Shown here: one piece after another, positions 7,882 to 17,724 of the stretch
How positions within the stretch are numbered: the first letter of the stretch is position 1
Layout: each line of letters opens with the position of its first letter
Source of the DNA: Halomonas campaniensis
Lineage (GTDB): Bacteria; Pseudomonadota; Gammaproteobacteria; Pseudomonadales; Halomonadaceae
Reading direction: 5' to 3'
DNA: 46,747 nucleotides
Assembly (NCBI RefSeq): GCF_014193375.1
Contig: NZ_JACHZF010000001.1
Location: 62,035 to 108,781 of the forward strand
The notes under the pieces: generated by a model
The model's database searches: none
What the model was told of the DNA's origin: nothing
The model's input: only the letters and a program-made list of their open reading frames with translations
Position numbers and translations under genes: made by a program

Positions 7882-9378
7882 ATGTACTACCTGCTCAAGC
7901 TCTTCCCGGAGATCACCATCAAGTCGCGCTCGGTGCGGCGCCACATGACCCGCTGCCTGGCGGCCAACGTGCGCAACACCCTGAAGCCCCTCGACAGGCG
8001 GGTAACGGTAAGGGATGGCTGGGACGCGCTGCATGTCTCCCTGCCCGACGGTGCCGACGAGACCCTCGCCAACGAGGTGGAGGCGCGGCTGACCCGCATC
8101 CCGGGGATTCATGAAATCCAGGCGGTCAGCGAAACGCGCTTCACCAGCCTCGATGAGATCGCCGAGGCCATGGTCACGCCATGGCAGGCGCTGATTGCCG
8201 GGCGCCGTTTCCGGGTCTCGGCCAAGCGCCGCGGCGAGCATGGCTTCACCTCGGCCGACATGGAGCGCCGGATCGGCGCCCGGCTGCTGGCCGCCGCCCC
8301 CGACGCCCGGGTCGACCTGACCGCCCCGGAGGTCGACGTTCCCGTCCAGGTGGTCGACGACCGGCTGCGGCTCATCCAGCGCCGCCTGACGGGCCCGGGC
8401 GGCTATCCCCTGGGGCTGCAGGGCCAGGCGCTGGCGCTGATCTCCGGCGGCTACGACTCCCCGGTAGCCGCCTGGCGCATGATGCGCCGCGGCATCAAGA
8501 CCCACTTCCTGTTCTTCAATCTGGGCGGGGCGGCCCACGAGGCCGGCGTGCGCGAGGTGACCCACCACCTCTGGGAGCGCTACGGCCTCTCGCACCGGGT
8601 GAAATTCATCTCCGTGCCCTTCGAGCCGGTCGTCGGCGAGATCCTGCGCCGGGTCCCCGATGGCCTGATGGGGGTGGTCCTCAAGCGGATGATGGTGCGG
8701 GCCGCCTCGCGGCTCGCCCGACGGGCGAGGATTCCGGCCCTGGTGACCGGCGACGCCATCGCCCAGGTCTCGAGCCAGACGCTGACCAACCTGTCGCTGA
8801 TCGACGAGGCCAGCGACCTGCCGGTGCTGCGCCCGCTGCTCACCGAGGACAAGCAGACGATCATCGACCAGGCCCGCACCCTCGACACCGCCCGCTTCGC
8901 CGAGGCGATGCCGGAATACTGCGGCGTCATCTCGCGACGCCCCCATACCCGGGCGCGTCGCCACCAGCTCGAGGCCGCCGAGGCCGACTTCGACTTCGCC
9001 ATCCTCGATGCCGCCATCGCGGCCGCCGAGACCACCCTCTCCCACCGGCTCGCCGCTCCCGACATGGTGCAGCCCTCGCCGCGAGCGGCCACGGTCCCAA
9101 CGGTGGATTCCCCCGGCGAGCTGGTGGCGGCCGAGGATGTCAGCGTGATCGACATCCGGGCGCCCCACGAGCGGGAGGCCTCGCCCCTGGCGCTGCCCGG
9201 CGTGCCGAGCCTGGCGATCCCCTTCTACGAGCTCCTGCAGCAGGCCGATGACCTGCCGGAGGACCGGCGCTACCTGCTCTACTGCGACCAGGGGGTCATG
9301 AGCCGGATGCAGGCCCTGCACCTGCATGACCGCGGGCTGACCCACTTCGGCATCTATCGGGACGCCTCCCCCCGATAG
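7882..9378 (+). CDS. thiI: tRNA 4-thiouridine synthetase with rhodanese domain
   Basis: ThiI activates U8 of tRNA with ATP and inserts sulfur received from IscS; it also supplies sulfur for the thiamine thiazole ring in many bacteria. The 498-residue protein has an N-terminal ferredoxin-like/THUMP region (about 1-165), the PP-loop SGGYDS at 188-193, the conserved Cys at 347 (EYCGVI) and a C-terminal rhodanese domain with its persulfide Cys at 468 (LLYCDQG). The rhodanese extension is typical of gammaproteobacteria. All key residues are present. It stands alone between the small unknown gene and the penicillin-binding protein. Confidence 0.96.
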   Translation: MYYLLKLFPEITIKSRSVRRHMTRCLAANVRNTLKPLDRRVTVRDGWDALHVSLPDGADETLANEVEARLTRIPGIHEIQAVSETRFTSLDEIAEAMVTPWQALIAGRRFRVSAKRRGEHGFTSADMERRIGARLLAAAPDARVDLTAPEVDVPVQVVDDRLRLIQRRLTGPGGYPLGLQGQALALISGGYDSPVAAWRMMRRGIKTHFLFFNLGGAAHEAGVREVTHHLWERYGLSHRVKFISVPFEPVVGEILRRVPDGLMGVVLKRMMVRAASRLARRARIPALVTGDAIAQVSSQTLTNLSLIDEASDLPVLRPLLTEDKQTIIDQARTLDTARFAEAMPEYCGVISRRPHTRARRHQLEAAEADFDFAILDAAIAAAETTLSHRLAAPDMVQPSPRAATVPTVDSPGELVAAEDVSVIDIRAPHEREASPLALPGVPSLAIPFYELLQQADDLPEDRRYLLYCDQGVMSRMQALHLHDRGLTHFGIYRDASPR

Positions 9379-9465
9379 CGATTTCCTCCTTCGCTTCCGC
9401 CCGCCTCGGTCTACGCTTACAGGAAGATACCTTTTGTTACCGAAGGCGAGAGGGAGGAGACGCGC

Positions 9466-12400
9466 ATGGAGCGGCGCGAACCATCATGGCATCGACCTCC
9501 GGCATCCGATGAGCCGCTGCTGTCGCACGGCTGGCCGCCCCCGCCGGGGAACGTCGCGCCGCAGGGGGCGACGCCTGCCCGACGCCGGCGTCGCTGGGGC
9601 CTCTGGCTGCTGGTCGTCACCCTGCCGGTGGCGGTGAGCCTGGCCACCCTGCTGGTGGCCGAGGCACGCACCTCGCGCTTCCAGGCCCAGGAGCTCTCGC
9701 GCTACGCCGGCACCCTCACCTGGACCCTGGCCCCCGGGCGCAGCGACCGCCTGCTGACACCGTCCCACGGCCCCTTCGACGAGCGGCTCGGCTACACTCG
9801 CCTGCCCGGCTTCGAGGAACGCCTGGTCTCTCGCGGGTACGCCATCGAGCGCCAGGCGCGCTTCTCCCCGGCGCTGATGGACTTCGCCCAGCGGGGGTTC
9901 TTCCCGCCCTACCGGGAGAAGACCCGGGCCGGCCTGAGCCTGGCGGAGTGCCGCGGCGACTCGCTCTACACCTTCCGCCACCCCCAGCGCCACTACCCGC
10001 ACTTCGATGCGATACCGCCTCTGGTACTGGACATGCTGCTGTTCATCGAGAACCGTGAACTGCTGGATGCCAGCGCCCCCCATGCCAACCCGGCCGTGGA
10101 CTGGCCGCGCTTCGCCCGTGCCGCTCTCTCCCAGGTGGGCCAGGCCCTTGACATGCCCGGCCAGTCCGCCGGCGGCAGCACCCTGGCCACCCAGATCGAG
10201 AAGTATCGCCACTCCCCGGGCGGCCTGACCGCCGCCCCCATGGAGAAGCTGCGCCAGATGGTCTCGGCCAGCGTGCGCGGCTACCGCCAGGGGCCCGAGA
10301 CCCTCACCGCCCGCCAGGACGTGGCGCTGGACTACCTCAACACGGTGCCGCTGTCGGCCGCACCGGGCTACGGCGAGGTCCACGGCCTGGGCGATGGCCT
10401 GCATGTCTGGTTCGCGGCCGACTTCGATGAGGTGAACCGGCTGCTGGTCCCGGGGTTCAACGCGGCGGTCGAGCCCCAGCGCCACGGGCTGGCCCTGCGC
10501 CAGGTGCTCGCGCTGATGATCGCCCAGCGTCGCCCCTCCTGGTACCTGAACCGGGGCCGCGACAGCCTGGAACGCCTCACCGACAGCTACCTGCGCCTGC
10601 TCGGCGACGAGGGCCTCCTGCCGGTCGCCCTGCAGCAGGCCGCCCTCGACCAGCGCCTCGCCTTCCGGGACTTCGGCCAGTCACCCCTGCACACCCGCCT
10701 GGCCATGGACAAGGGGGTGCAGGTGCCGCGCAGCCGCCTCGCCGGCATGCTGGGCGTCTCCCTCCACGAGCTGGATCGCCTGGACCTGTCGGCCCGCACC
10801 ACCCTGCAGGGCGACCTGCAGCGACAGGTCACCCACTACCTGCACCGCCTGGCCGACCCCGAGTTCGCCGGCGAGATCGGCCTGTTCGGCGACCGCCTGC
10901 TCTCCCCGGAGAAGACCGGCGAGGTGCGCTACAGCTTCACCCTCCTCGAGCGCGGCGAGGAGGGATTCCGGGTCCGCGTGCAGACCGACAACGGCGGCCA
11001 GCCCTTCGACCTCAACGAGGGCAGCAAGCTCGAGCTCGGCTCCACCGCCAAGCTGCGAGTGCTGGCCACCTACCTGGAGGTGATCGCCGAACTGCACGGC
11101 CGCCACGCCGGCCAGCCGCCGGAAACGCTGCGCTCGCTCGAGGTGGACCGCCAGGACGCCCTGACCCGCTGGGTCCTGGACCGGCTCGCCACCGCCCCCG
11201 ACCTGCCCCTGCAGGACCTCCTCGAGGCCGCCATGCAGCGCCGCTACTCGGCCAGCCCCCACGAAGCCTTCTTCACCGGCGGCGGACGCCACACCTTCAG
11301 CAACTTCCGCCGCGAGGACAATGGCCGCCAGCCGACCCTCGAGGAGGCCATGCGCGAGTCGCTCAACCTGCCCTTCGTCCGGCTGCTGCGCGACCTGGTC
11401 CAGTACAGCATCCATCGCAGCGAGGACCGTCGGCAGCTGCTGGAGGACGACGGCGACCCCCGCCGGCTCGACTACCTGCAGAGCTTCGCCGACCGCGAGG
11501 GACGGGTCTTCCTGCAGCGCTTCTGGCGCAAGTACCGCCACCTGGAGAACGACGACCGCCTGGAGGCCTTCCTCGGCGGGCTGCGGGTCACCTCGACCCG
11601 CCTGGCCGCCGTTCACCGCTACCTCTTCCCCGAGGCCACCCCGGAGGCGTTCGCCGCCTTCCTGGCCGAGCGCCTGCCCGGCGAGTCGCTCTCTCCGGGG
11701 CGGCTGGAGGAGCTCTATCGGCGCTACGCCCCGGAGAATCACTCGCTCTCCGACCAGGGTTACATCGCCCGGGTCCATCCCCTGGAGCTGTGGCTGGTCG
11801 GCTACCTGCTCGACCGGCCGGAAGCCGGCTATGCCGACGCCGAGGCCGCCAGCCGCGACGAGCGCCAGGAGGTCTACGGGTGGCTGTTCAAGACCCGCCA
11901 TCGCAGCGCACGGGACGTGCGGATTCGCACCATGCTCGAGGTGGAGGCCTTCCTCGACATCCACCAGCGCTGGCAGCGGCTGGGCTATCCCTTCGACCAC
12001 CTGGTGCCGTCGCTGGCCACGGCGCTGGGCAGCTCCGGCGACCGTCCCGCCGCCCTGGCCGAGCTGGTGGGGATCATCCTCAACGACGGGGTCCGTCATC
12101 CCACCCTGCGCATCGACGAACTGCATTTCGCCGCGGGCACTCCCTACGAGACACGCTACGTCCCGGATGGCGGCCGGGCTCGCCAGGTGATGGCGCCCGA
12201 GGTGGCCGCCGTGCTGCGTGACACCCTGTCCCAGGTGGTGGAGGGCGGCACGGCACGGCGCCTGCAGGGCAGTTTCAACCTCGACGAGACGACCCCGCTG
12301 GTGCTGGGCGGCAAGACCGGCACCGGCAACAATCGCTTCGAGACGGTGACCCGCGGCGGCCAGGTGCTCCACTCCGAGGCACGCAACCGCACCGCCACCT

Positions 12401-12636
12401 TCGTGTTCTACCTGGGGGACGACCACTTCGGCACCCTGACCGCCTATGTGGCCGGCAGCGAGTCGGACCGCTTCCGCTTCACCTCCGCACTGCCCGTGCA
12501 GGTGCTCAAGGGCATGGAGCCGATCCTGCGCCCCTTCCTGGCCCCCGGCGCGCGCAGCGGCTGCCTACCCCCCGCCCAGGGTGACTGGCTGATGGCGGCC
12601 GGCGCCGTCGGCGGTGACAGCCCGGCGAGCCTGTGA
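9466..12636 (+). CDS. Large bifunctional penicillin-binding protein (GT51 transglycosylase/transpeptidase)
   Basis: This 1056-residue protein joins a peptidoglycan glycosyltransferase and a penicillin-binding domain. It starts at an ATG preceded by GGAGGAG. One membrane anchor lies at about 44-66. The GT51 region (about 180-340) has IENRELL with the likely catalytic Glu near 195 and GGSTLATQ near 237-244, both diverged from the usual EDRRFY and GGSTITQQ. The transpeptidase has STAK at 526-529, SLN at 632-634 and KTG at 950-952. It is longer than PBP1a/1b (about 800-850). The family call is good; the specific role, such as a stress or morphology PBP, is unknown. Confidence 0.85.
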   Translation: MERREPSWHRPPASDEPLLSHGWPPPPGNVAPQGATPARRRRRWGLWLLVVTLPVAVSLATLLVAEARTSRFQAQELSRYAGTLTWTLAPGRSDRLLTPSHGPFDERLGYTRLPGFEERLVSRGYAIERQARFSPALMDFAQRGFFPPYREKTRAGLSLAECRGDSLYTFRHPQRHYPHFDAIPPLVLDMLLFIENRELLDASAPHANPAVDWPRFARAALSQVGQALDMPGQSAGGSTLATQIEKYRHSPGGLTAAPMEKLRQMVSASVRGYRQGPETLTARQDVALDYLNTVPLSAAPGYGEVHGLGDGLHVWFAADFDEVNRLLVPGFNAAVEPQRHGLALRQVLALMIAQRRPSWYLNRGRDSLERLTDSYLRLLGDEGLLPVALQQAALDQRLAFRDFGQSPLHTRLAMDKGVQVPRSRLAGMLGVSLHELDRLDLSARTTLQGDLQRQVTHYLHRLADPEFAGEIGLFGDRLLSPEKTGEVRYSFTLLERGEEGFRVRVQTDNGGQPFDLNEGSKLELGSTAKLRVLATYLEVIAELHGRHAGQPPETLRSLEVDRQDALTRWVLDRLATAPDLPLQDLLEAAMQRRYSASPHEAFFTGGGRHTFSNFRREDNGRQPTLEEAMRESLNLPFVRLLRDLVQYSIHRSEDRRQLLEDDGDPRRLDYLQSFADREGRVFLQRFWRKYRHLENDDRLEAFLGGLRVTSTRLAAVHRYLFPEATPEAFAAFLAERLPGESLSPGRLEELYRRYAPENHSLSDQGYIARVHPLELWLVGYLLDRPEAGYADAEAASRDERQEVYGWLFKTRHRSARDVRIRTMLEVEAFLDIHQRWQRLGYPFDHLVPSLATALGSSGDRPAALAELVGIILNDGVRHPTLRIDELHFAAGTPYETRYVPDGGRARQVMAPEVAAVLRDTLSQVVEGGTARRLQGSFNLDETTPLVLGGKTGTGNNRFETVTRGGQVLHSEARNRTATFVFYLGDDHFGTLTAYVAGSESDRFRFTSALPVQVLKGMEPILRPFLAPGARSGCLPPAQGDWLMAAGAVGGDSPASL

Positions 12637-12690
12637 GAGGCTCGATGGCAGGGATCCCCCATTGCCTCACCGGACACGCGAGGAGCTGAC

Positions 12691-13320
12691 ATGATCGACC
12701 TCTGGACGTGGAGCACGCCCAACGGCCGCAAGGTCTCCATCCTGCTCGAGGAGCTCGGCCTGCCCTATCGGGCCCATGCCGTGGATATCACCCGGGGCGA
12801 GCAGCGGGCGCCCGAGTTCGTCGCGGTCAGCCCCAACGGCAAGATCCCGGCCATCCGCGACCCGGATTCCGGCATGGCGCTGATGGAGTCCGGCGCGATC
12901 CTGATCTACCTGGCGGAGAAGGCCGGCCGGCTGCTGCCCACGGAGCCCGCAGCGCGTTACCGGACCCTGGAGTGGCTGATGTGGCAGATGGGCGGGCTCG
13001 GGCCGATGCTCGGCCAGGCCCACCACTTCCTGCACTTCCATCCCGGCAAGGCCCCCTATGCCGAGGAGCGCTACCACCAGGAGGCCCGGCGCCTGTACGG
13101 CGTCCTCGAGCAGCGGCTGGCCGACCGGGACTACCTCGCCGGGGACTACTCCATCGCCGACATCGCCTGCTGGCCCTGGGTGTCGCGCTTCGAATGGCAG
13201 AGGATCGACCTGGCGGACTATCCCGGCGTCAGGCGCTGGTACCTGACGATCGCGGCGCGACCCGCCGTTCAGCGCGGCTACCACTGTCCGACCCGGGTCA
13301 ACGATATCCCGCTGCCGTGA
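12691..13320 (+). CDS. yfcG: YfcG-type glutathione S-transferase / disulfide-bond oxidoreductase
   Basis: This 209-residue GST-fold protein resembles E. coli YfcG, which reduces disulfides using glutathione without an active-site Cys. Typical segments are STPNGRKVSILLEELGL near the start, SPNGKIPAI, the glutathione-binding ESGAILIYLAEK, and GGLGPMLGQAHHF plus YSIADIACWPW in the C-terminal domain. Length fits the family (about 215). A strong hairpin terminator lies 18 bases after the stop. A short gap from the PBP gene leaves possible co-transcription. Confidence 0.88.
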   Translation: MIDLWTWSTPNGRKVSILLEELGLPYRAHAVDITRGEQRAPEFVAVSPNGKIPAIRDPDSGMALMESGAILIYLAEKAGRLLPTEPAARYRTLEWLMWQMGGLGPMLGQAHHFLHFHPGKAPYAEERYHQEARRLYGVLEQRLADRDYLAGDYSIADIACWPWVSRFEWQRIDLADYPGVRRWYLTIAARPAVQRGYHCPTRVNDIPLP

Positions 13321-13337
13321 ACAAGGGGATCGTCCAC

Positions 13338-13376
13338 AATGAAGCGCCCGGCAGCCTGGCTGCCGGGCGCTTCATT
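13338..13376. terminator. Bidirectional hairpin terminator
   Basis: A perfect 18-bp stem (AATGAAGCGCCCGGCAGC and its complement) with a CTG loop lies between the convergent yfcG-like gene and the small lipoprotein gene, and could end both. There is no long T-run. Confidence 0.8.
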
Positions 13377-13430
13377 CGCGTAACATGACGGGAGGTGGCG
13401 GCCGGCGTTGCACCGGGCGCCAGGCCGACA

Positions 13431-13700
13431 TCAGTTGCAGGGCACGACCTTGCGGGCAGTGTCCTTGGCCCACAGGCTCTGGCCATCGGGCGTGGTACCA
13501 TGGGCGTTCCAGGTCTCGGTGACCTCGACGCAGTAGGAACCGAGGTCCTCGACCCGCTTCTCGGGATCGGCGGGACGGTCATCGCCGATGCGCATGATGT
13601 CGGGGTTGGAGCTGGAGTAGTTCGGCGAGATGGCGTTGCCGGCACAGCCGGCCAGCAGGGCAGCGGCCACCATAAGCGGCAGGGTGTGGCGAAGTCGCAT
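13431..13700 (-). CDS. Small lipoprotein
   Basis: This 89-residue protein has a lipoprotein signal peptide (MRLRHTLPLMVAAALLAGC) with lipobox L-A-G-C, Cys at 19. The mature part is about 70 residues with two further Cys (SYCVEV and the last-but-one residue) that could form a disulfide. GGAGGA stands before the ATG. I do not recognise the family and there are no operon partners. Asp is absent after the Cys, so outer-membrane sorting is likely. Confidence 0.8.
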   Translation of the reverse strand: MRLRHTLPLMVAAALLAGCAGNAISPNYSSSNPDIMRIGDDRPADPEKRVEDLGSYCVEVTETWNAHGTTPDGQSLWAKDTARKVVPCN

Positions 13701-13877
13701 GGGTCATCCTCCATGAAAGGTCAGTCGTTCTGATCGGTTCCATGGATGCGTGACAGGCAGGTGATGAGGCCCGGGGAGCCATCGATCCGTGTGGCCACCG
13801 GTCCTGACATTCTAACCGAGCCGGCGAGGGCTGGCCAATCGTTCGGCAACACGGGTGCAGCGGGGGCCCAAGACGGC

Positions 13878-13883
13878 TACAAT
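13878..13883 (+). promoter_or_regulatory. -10-like element upstream of metG
   Basis: TACAAT lies 37 bp before the metG ATG. A matching -35 is not evident. Confidence 0.3.
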
Positions 13884-13919
13884 CGAGGGTCTGATTTTCT
13901 TGGGAATTCCAGAGCCGAC

Positions 13920-15962
13920 ATGTCGAACACCGCACGCCACCCGCGCCAGATCCTGGTCACCAGCGCCCTGCCCTATGCCAACGGCTCGATCCACCTCGGC
14001 CACCTGCTGGAATACATCCAGACCGACATCTGGGTGCGCTTCCAGAAGAGCCGCGGCCACGAGTGCCACTACGTGTGCGCCGACGACGCCCACGGCACCG
14101 CCATCATGCTGCGCGCCGAGCAGGAGGGCATCAGCTCGGAGGCGCTGATCGACCGGGTCTCCCGGGAGCACCAGGCGGACTTCGCCACCTTCGGCGTGGC
14201 CTTCGACAACTACCACTCCACCCACTCGGAGGAGAACCGCTACTTCAGCGAGCTGATCTACACCCGCCTGCGCGACGCCGGCCATATCGCCACCCGGGAC
14301 ATCGAGCAGATGTACGACCCGGTGAAGGGCCTGTTCCTGGCCGACCGCTTCATCAAGGGCACCTGCCCCAAGTGCCGGGCGGACGACCAGTACGGCGACA
14401 ACTGCGAGGCCTGCGGCGCCACCTATACGCCGGCGGAACTGATCGACCCGGTCTCGGCCATCTCCGGGGCGACCCCGGAAGTGCGCAGCTCCACCCACTA
14501 CTTCTTCAAGCTGCCCGACTTCGCCGACTTCCTCCACGGCTGGATCAGCGACGGCCATGTCCAGCCGCAGATCCGCAACAAGCTGATGGAGTGGTTCGAG
14601 GCCGGCTTCAACGAGTGGGACATCTCCCGCGATGCGCCCTACTTCGGCTTCGAGATCCCCGACGCCCCGGGCAAGTACTTCTATGTCTGGCTCGACGCGC
14701 CGATCGGCTACCTGGCCAGCTTCAAGAACCTCTGCGAGCGCACGGGCATCGACTTCGACACCTACTGGAAGCGGGATTCCGAGGCCGAGGTCTACCACTT
14801 CATCGGCAAGGACATCGTCTACTTCCATGCCCTGTTCTGGCCGGCGATGCTCCATGGCGCCGACTTCCGCACCCCCACGGCGGTGAACTGCCACGGCTTC
14901 GTGACGGTGAACGGCGCCAAGATGTCCAAGTCCCGCGGCACCTTCATCAAGGCCGCCACCTACGCGGACCACCTCAACCCCGAGTACCTGCGCTACTATT
15001 TCGCCGCCAAGCTCACCTCGCGGGTGGATGACCTGGACCTCAACCTCGAGGACTTCGCCGCCCGGGTCAACAGCGACCTGGTCGGCAAGGTGGTCAACAT
15101 CGCTAGCCGCTGCGCAGGCTTCGTCAAGAAGCTGGGCGGCGGCCGGCTCTCCGCCCACTGCGCGGAGCCCGAGCTCGTCGCCCGCTTCATCGGTGCGGGC
15201 GATGCCATCGCCGAGCAGTTCGAGGCCCGCGAGTTCGGCCGCGCCATGCGCCTGGTGATGGAACTGGCCGACGAGGCCAACACCTACATCGCCGAGGCCG
15301 AGCCCTGGGTGCTGGCCAAGCAGGCGGGCCGCGAGCAGGAGGTGCTCGACATCTGCTCGGTGGGCATCAACCTGTTCCGCCAGCTGATGGTCTACCTGGC
15401 ACCGGTGGTGCCCGCCATGGCCGAGGGCGCCCGCGAGTTCCTGTCGCTCGACAGCCTCGACTGGCATAGCCGCCACGCGGTGCTGCTGGACCACAAGATC
15501 GCCAAGTTCAAGCCGCTGATGACCCGCGTGGAGCGGGAGAAGATCGACGCCATGATGGCGGCGTCCAAGGAGGACCTGGTGGAAGAACAGAAGCTCAAGG
15601 AGACCCCCAAGGGGCCCCTGGCCGAGACGCCCATCGCCCCCGAGATCGGCTTCGACGACTTCATCAAGGTGGACCTGCGCATCGCCCGGATCGCCAAGGC
15701 GGAGTACGTCGAGGGCGCCGACAAGCTGCTCAAGCTGACCCTGGACCTGGGCGGCGAGACCCGCACGGTGTTCTCGGGGATACGCGCCGCCTATGCCCCC
15801 GAGGCACTGGAGGGCCGGCTCACCGTGATGGTCGCCAACCTGGCCCCGCGCAAGATGCGCTTCGGCCTCTCCGAGGGCATGGTGCTCGCCTCGGCCAACG
15901 ACGAGGGCATCTACCTGCTCTCGCCCGATGCCGGCGCCGAGCCGGGCCAGCGGGTGACCTGA
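13920..15962 (+). CDS. metG: Methionyl-tRNA synthetase
   Basis: MetG charges initiator and elongator tRNA-Met. The frame opens at 13746, but the ATG at 13920 gives [20 protein letters not shown], the correct family N-terminus, and 680 residues (E. coli 677). It shows the class I HIGH-type motif HLGH near 24-27, a zinc-binding insert (CPKCRADDQ and CEACGATY), KMSKS at 334-338, and a C-terminal EMAPII-like tRNA-binding domain (from about 580, [15 protein letters not shown]). All are intact. The rnfB-like gene follows after 7 bases. Confidence 0.97.
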   Translation: MSNTARHPRQILVTSALPYANGSIHLGHLLEYIQTDIWVRFQKSRGHECHYVCADDAHGTAIMLRAEQEGISSEALIDRVSREHQADFATFGVAFDNYHSTHSEENRYFSELIYTRLRDAGHIATRDIEQMYDPVKGLFLADRFIKGTCPKCRADDQYGDNCEACGATYTPAELIDPVSAISGATPEVRSSTHYFFKLPDFADFLHGWISDGHVQPQIRNKLMEWFEAGFNEWDISRDAPYFGFEIPDAPGKYFYVWLDAPIGYLASFKNLCERTGIDFDTYWKRDSEAEVYHFIGKDIVYFHALFWPAMLHGADFRTPTAVNCHGFVTVNGAKMSKSRGTFIKAATYADHLNPEYLRYYFAAKLTSRVDDLDLNLEDFAARVNSDLVGKVVNIASRCAGFVKKLGGGRLSAHCAEPELVARFIGAGDAIAEQFEAREFGRAMRLVMELADEANTYIAEAEPWVLAKQAGREQEVLDICSVGINLFRQLMVYLAPVVPAMAEGAREFLSLDSLDWHSRHAVLLDHKIAKFKPLMTRVEREKIDAMMAASKEDLVEEQKLKETPKGPLAETPIAPEIGFDDFIKVDLRIARIAKAEYVEGADKLLKLTLDLGGETRTVFSGIRAAYAPEALEGRLTVMVANLAPRKMRFGLSEGMVLASANDEGIYLLSPDAGAEPGQRVT

Positions 15963-15969
15963 GGTCGCC

Positions 15970-16743
15970 GTGAGCCGACACGAGCGGATCGAGGCCATCG
16001 ACGCCCTGCTGCCCCAGACCCAGTGCGGCAAGTGCGGCTTCGATGGCTGCCTGCCCTATGCCGAGGCCATCGCCGACGGCGAGCCGATCAACCGCTGCCC
16101 GCCGGGCGGCGAGCCCACCCTCGAGCGCCTCGCCGCGCTGACCGGCCAGCCCCTCGTGCCCCTGGCGGAGCCCGCCCAGTCGCCGCTGGCCGCGGTGATC
16201 CGCGAGGCCGAGTGCATCGGCTGCACCAAGTGCATCCAGGCCTGCCCGGTAGACGCCATCCTCGGCGCGGCCAAGCGCATGCACACGGTGATCGCCGACG
16301 AGTGCACCGGCTGCGAGCTGTGCGTGGCGCCCTGCCCCGTGGACTGCATCGACCTGGTCCCCCACCCTGCCTGGCAGGCGGCGGAAAGCGAGACCGAGCG
16401 CGAGGCCTACCTGGCCCAGCGAGCTACGCTTGGCCGCATCCGTCATCGCGCCCGCCAGGCGCGCCTGGCCCGGGAGGCCCGCGAGAAGCGCCTGGAGCGC
16501 CAGAAACGGCTGCTGCAGCAGCGTGGACGCCAGGAAACCGCGGGACCGCCGGGCGTGCGGCAGCGGCAGATGGCCGCCAGGGCCGCCGAGCAGGCCGTGA
16601 AGCGGGTGCGCCAGCAGCTGGAGAGCGCCCGGCGCCGTGGCGACGCCGAGGCCGAGGCCACCGCCCGCGCCCAGCTCCCCGAAGCCGAGCGGCTGCTGGC
16701 CGAGGCCAGAAGCGCGCTGGAGCAGGCAGGCACGGCAGAATAA
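15970..16743 (+). CDS. Orphan RnfB/RsxB-like ferredoxin protein
   Basis: This 257-residue iron-sulfur protein resembles RnfB of the Rnf/Rsx electron-transfer complex. It starts at a GTG with GAGG five bases upstream. It shows the N-terminal cluster motif ([11 protein letters not shown] plus a later Cys in NRCPPGG), then two 4Fe-4S ferredoxin motifs ([12 protein letters not shown] and [12 protein letters not shown]). The N-terminal membrane helix of true RnfB is absent, so the protein is probably soluble. The last ~115 residues are an Arg/Ala/Gln-rich predicted coiled coil. RnfA, C, D and E are not nearby. Its place between metG and nth recalls pseudomonads. Confidence 0.85.
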   Translation: MSRHERIEAIDALLPQTQCGKCGFDGCLPYAEAIADGEPINRCPPGGEPTLERLAALTGQPLVPLAEPAQSPLAAVIREAECIGCTKCIQACPVDAILGAAKRMHTVIADECTGCELCVAPCPVDCIDLVPHPAWQAAESETEREAYLAQRATLGRIRHRARQARLAREAREKRLERQKRLLQQRGRQETAGPPGVRQRQMAARAAEQAVKRVRQQLESARRRGDAEAEATARAQLPEAERLLAEARSALEQAGTAE

Positions 16744-16792
16744 GGCGAATCACACCGCTGGGCGAAAGCGGAGTCTAAATCGCTTCAAGCTA

Positions 16793-17011
16793 CTGGTGGG
16801 AGCTGGGCTCCGCCCGGCGAATGGCGCCGAAGGCGCCCCCCAGTGCCACTGGCTCATGCAGTAGTCTCCGCTCACTTCGCCCCGCAGAGCGTGGCTCCCA
16901 CCAGAAGAAACCGGCCTCGGAGTAGCGTCTGAGTCACCGAGGCTGAAGACTGCTGGTAGGAGCTGAGCTTACTCGCGGTTTGACGCTGCGACGAATGGCG
17001 CCGAAGGCGCC
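16793..17011. repeat. REP-like palindromic repeat cluster
   Basis: Three diverged copies of an element starting CTGGTGGGAGC lie between the rnfB-like gene and nth: one forward at 16793-16837, one inverted around 16874-16904 (ending GTGGCTCCCACCAG), and one forward at 16953-17011 (CTGGTAGGAGC). The two forward copies share the ending GAATGGCGCCGAAGGCGCC, itself a GGCGCC/GAA/GGCGCC hairpin. The pattern is that of REP/BIME elements known from pseudomonads. Together they fill most of the 291-bp gap; no gene is seen there. Confidence 0.7.
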
Positions 17012-17034
17012 CGACGAACCACGAAAAAGATGCC

Positions 17035-17670
17035 ATGAACGCCCAGAAACGCTTTGAAATCTTCGCGCGGCTGCGCGACCACAACCCCGAACCCACCACC
17101 GAGCTGAACTGGACCACACCCTTCGAGCTGCTCGCGGCGGTGCTGCTCTCCGCCCAGGCCACCGACGTGGGCGTCAACAAGGCGACGGCCAGGCTCTTCC
17201 CGGTGGCCAACACCCCCCGGGCGATCATCGACCTGGGCATCGACGGCCTCAAGGAACACATCAGGACCATCGGCCTCTTCAACACCAAGGCCGAGAACCT
17301 GATGAAGACCTGCCACCTGCTGGTGGAGCAGCACGGCGGCGAGGTGCCGAAGACCCGCGCCGCCCTGGAGGCGCTCCCCGGCGTCGGCCGCAAGACCGCC
17401 AACGTCATCCTCAACACCGCCTTCGGCCAGCCCACCATCGCCGTGGATACCCATATCTTCCGGGTCGCCAATCGCACCGGGATCGCCAGGGGCAGGGACG
17501 TGGTCGAGGTCGAGAAGAAGCTGCTGCGCCACGTGCCGAAGGAGTTTCGCCAGGACGCCCACCACTGGCTGATCCTCCACGGCCGCTACACCTGCCTGGC
17601 GCGCAAGCCGCGCTGCGGCAGCTGCGTGATCGAGGACCTCTGCGAGTTCAAGGAGAAGGTCGAACTCTGA
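17035..17670 (+). CDS. nth: Endonuclease III
   Basis: Nth is a bifunctional DNA glycosylase/AP lyase that removes oxidised pyrimidines. The 211-residue protein matches the E. coli enzyme in length and has the helix-hairpin-helix LPGVGRKTA with catalytic Lys120, catalytic Asp138 in VDTH, and the C-terminal 4Fe-4S cluster cysteines (C-x6-C-x2-C-x5-C in CLARKPRCGSCVIEDLC). It sits between an RnfB-like and an RnfG-like gene; in pseudomonads nth ends the rnf operon. Confidence 0.97.
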   Translation: MNAQKRFEIFARLRDHNPEPTTELNWTTPFELLAAVLLSAQATDVGVNKATARLFPVANTPRAIIDLGIDGLKEHIRTIGLFNTKAENLMKTCHLLVEQHGGEVPKTRAALEALPGVGRKTANVILNTAFGQPTIAVDTHIFRVANRTGIARGRDVVEVEKKLLRHVPKEFRQDAHHWLILHGRYTCLARKPRCGSCVIEDLCEFKEKVEL

Positions 17671-17724
17671 GCGCGGAGAGGCGATAGTGGGTGTGTCCCG
17701 CACGCCGCCGAGGAGACACCCCCG

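Noticed and set aside
10681..12426. Minus-strand frame of 581 codons opposite the PBP gene
   Set aside because: Antisense shadow without any domain; the PBP frame has SxxK, SxN and KTG.
13812..16031. Minus-strand frame of 739 codons opposite metG
   Set aside because: Antisense shadow; metG on the other strand has all its motifs.
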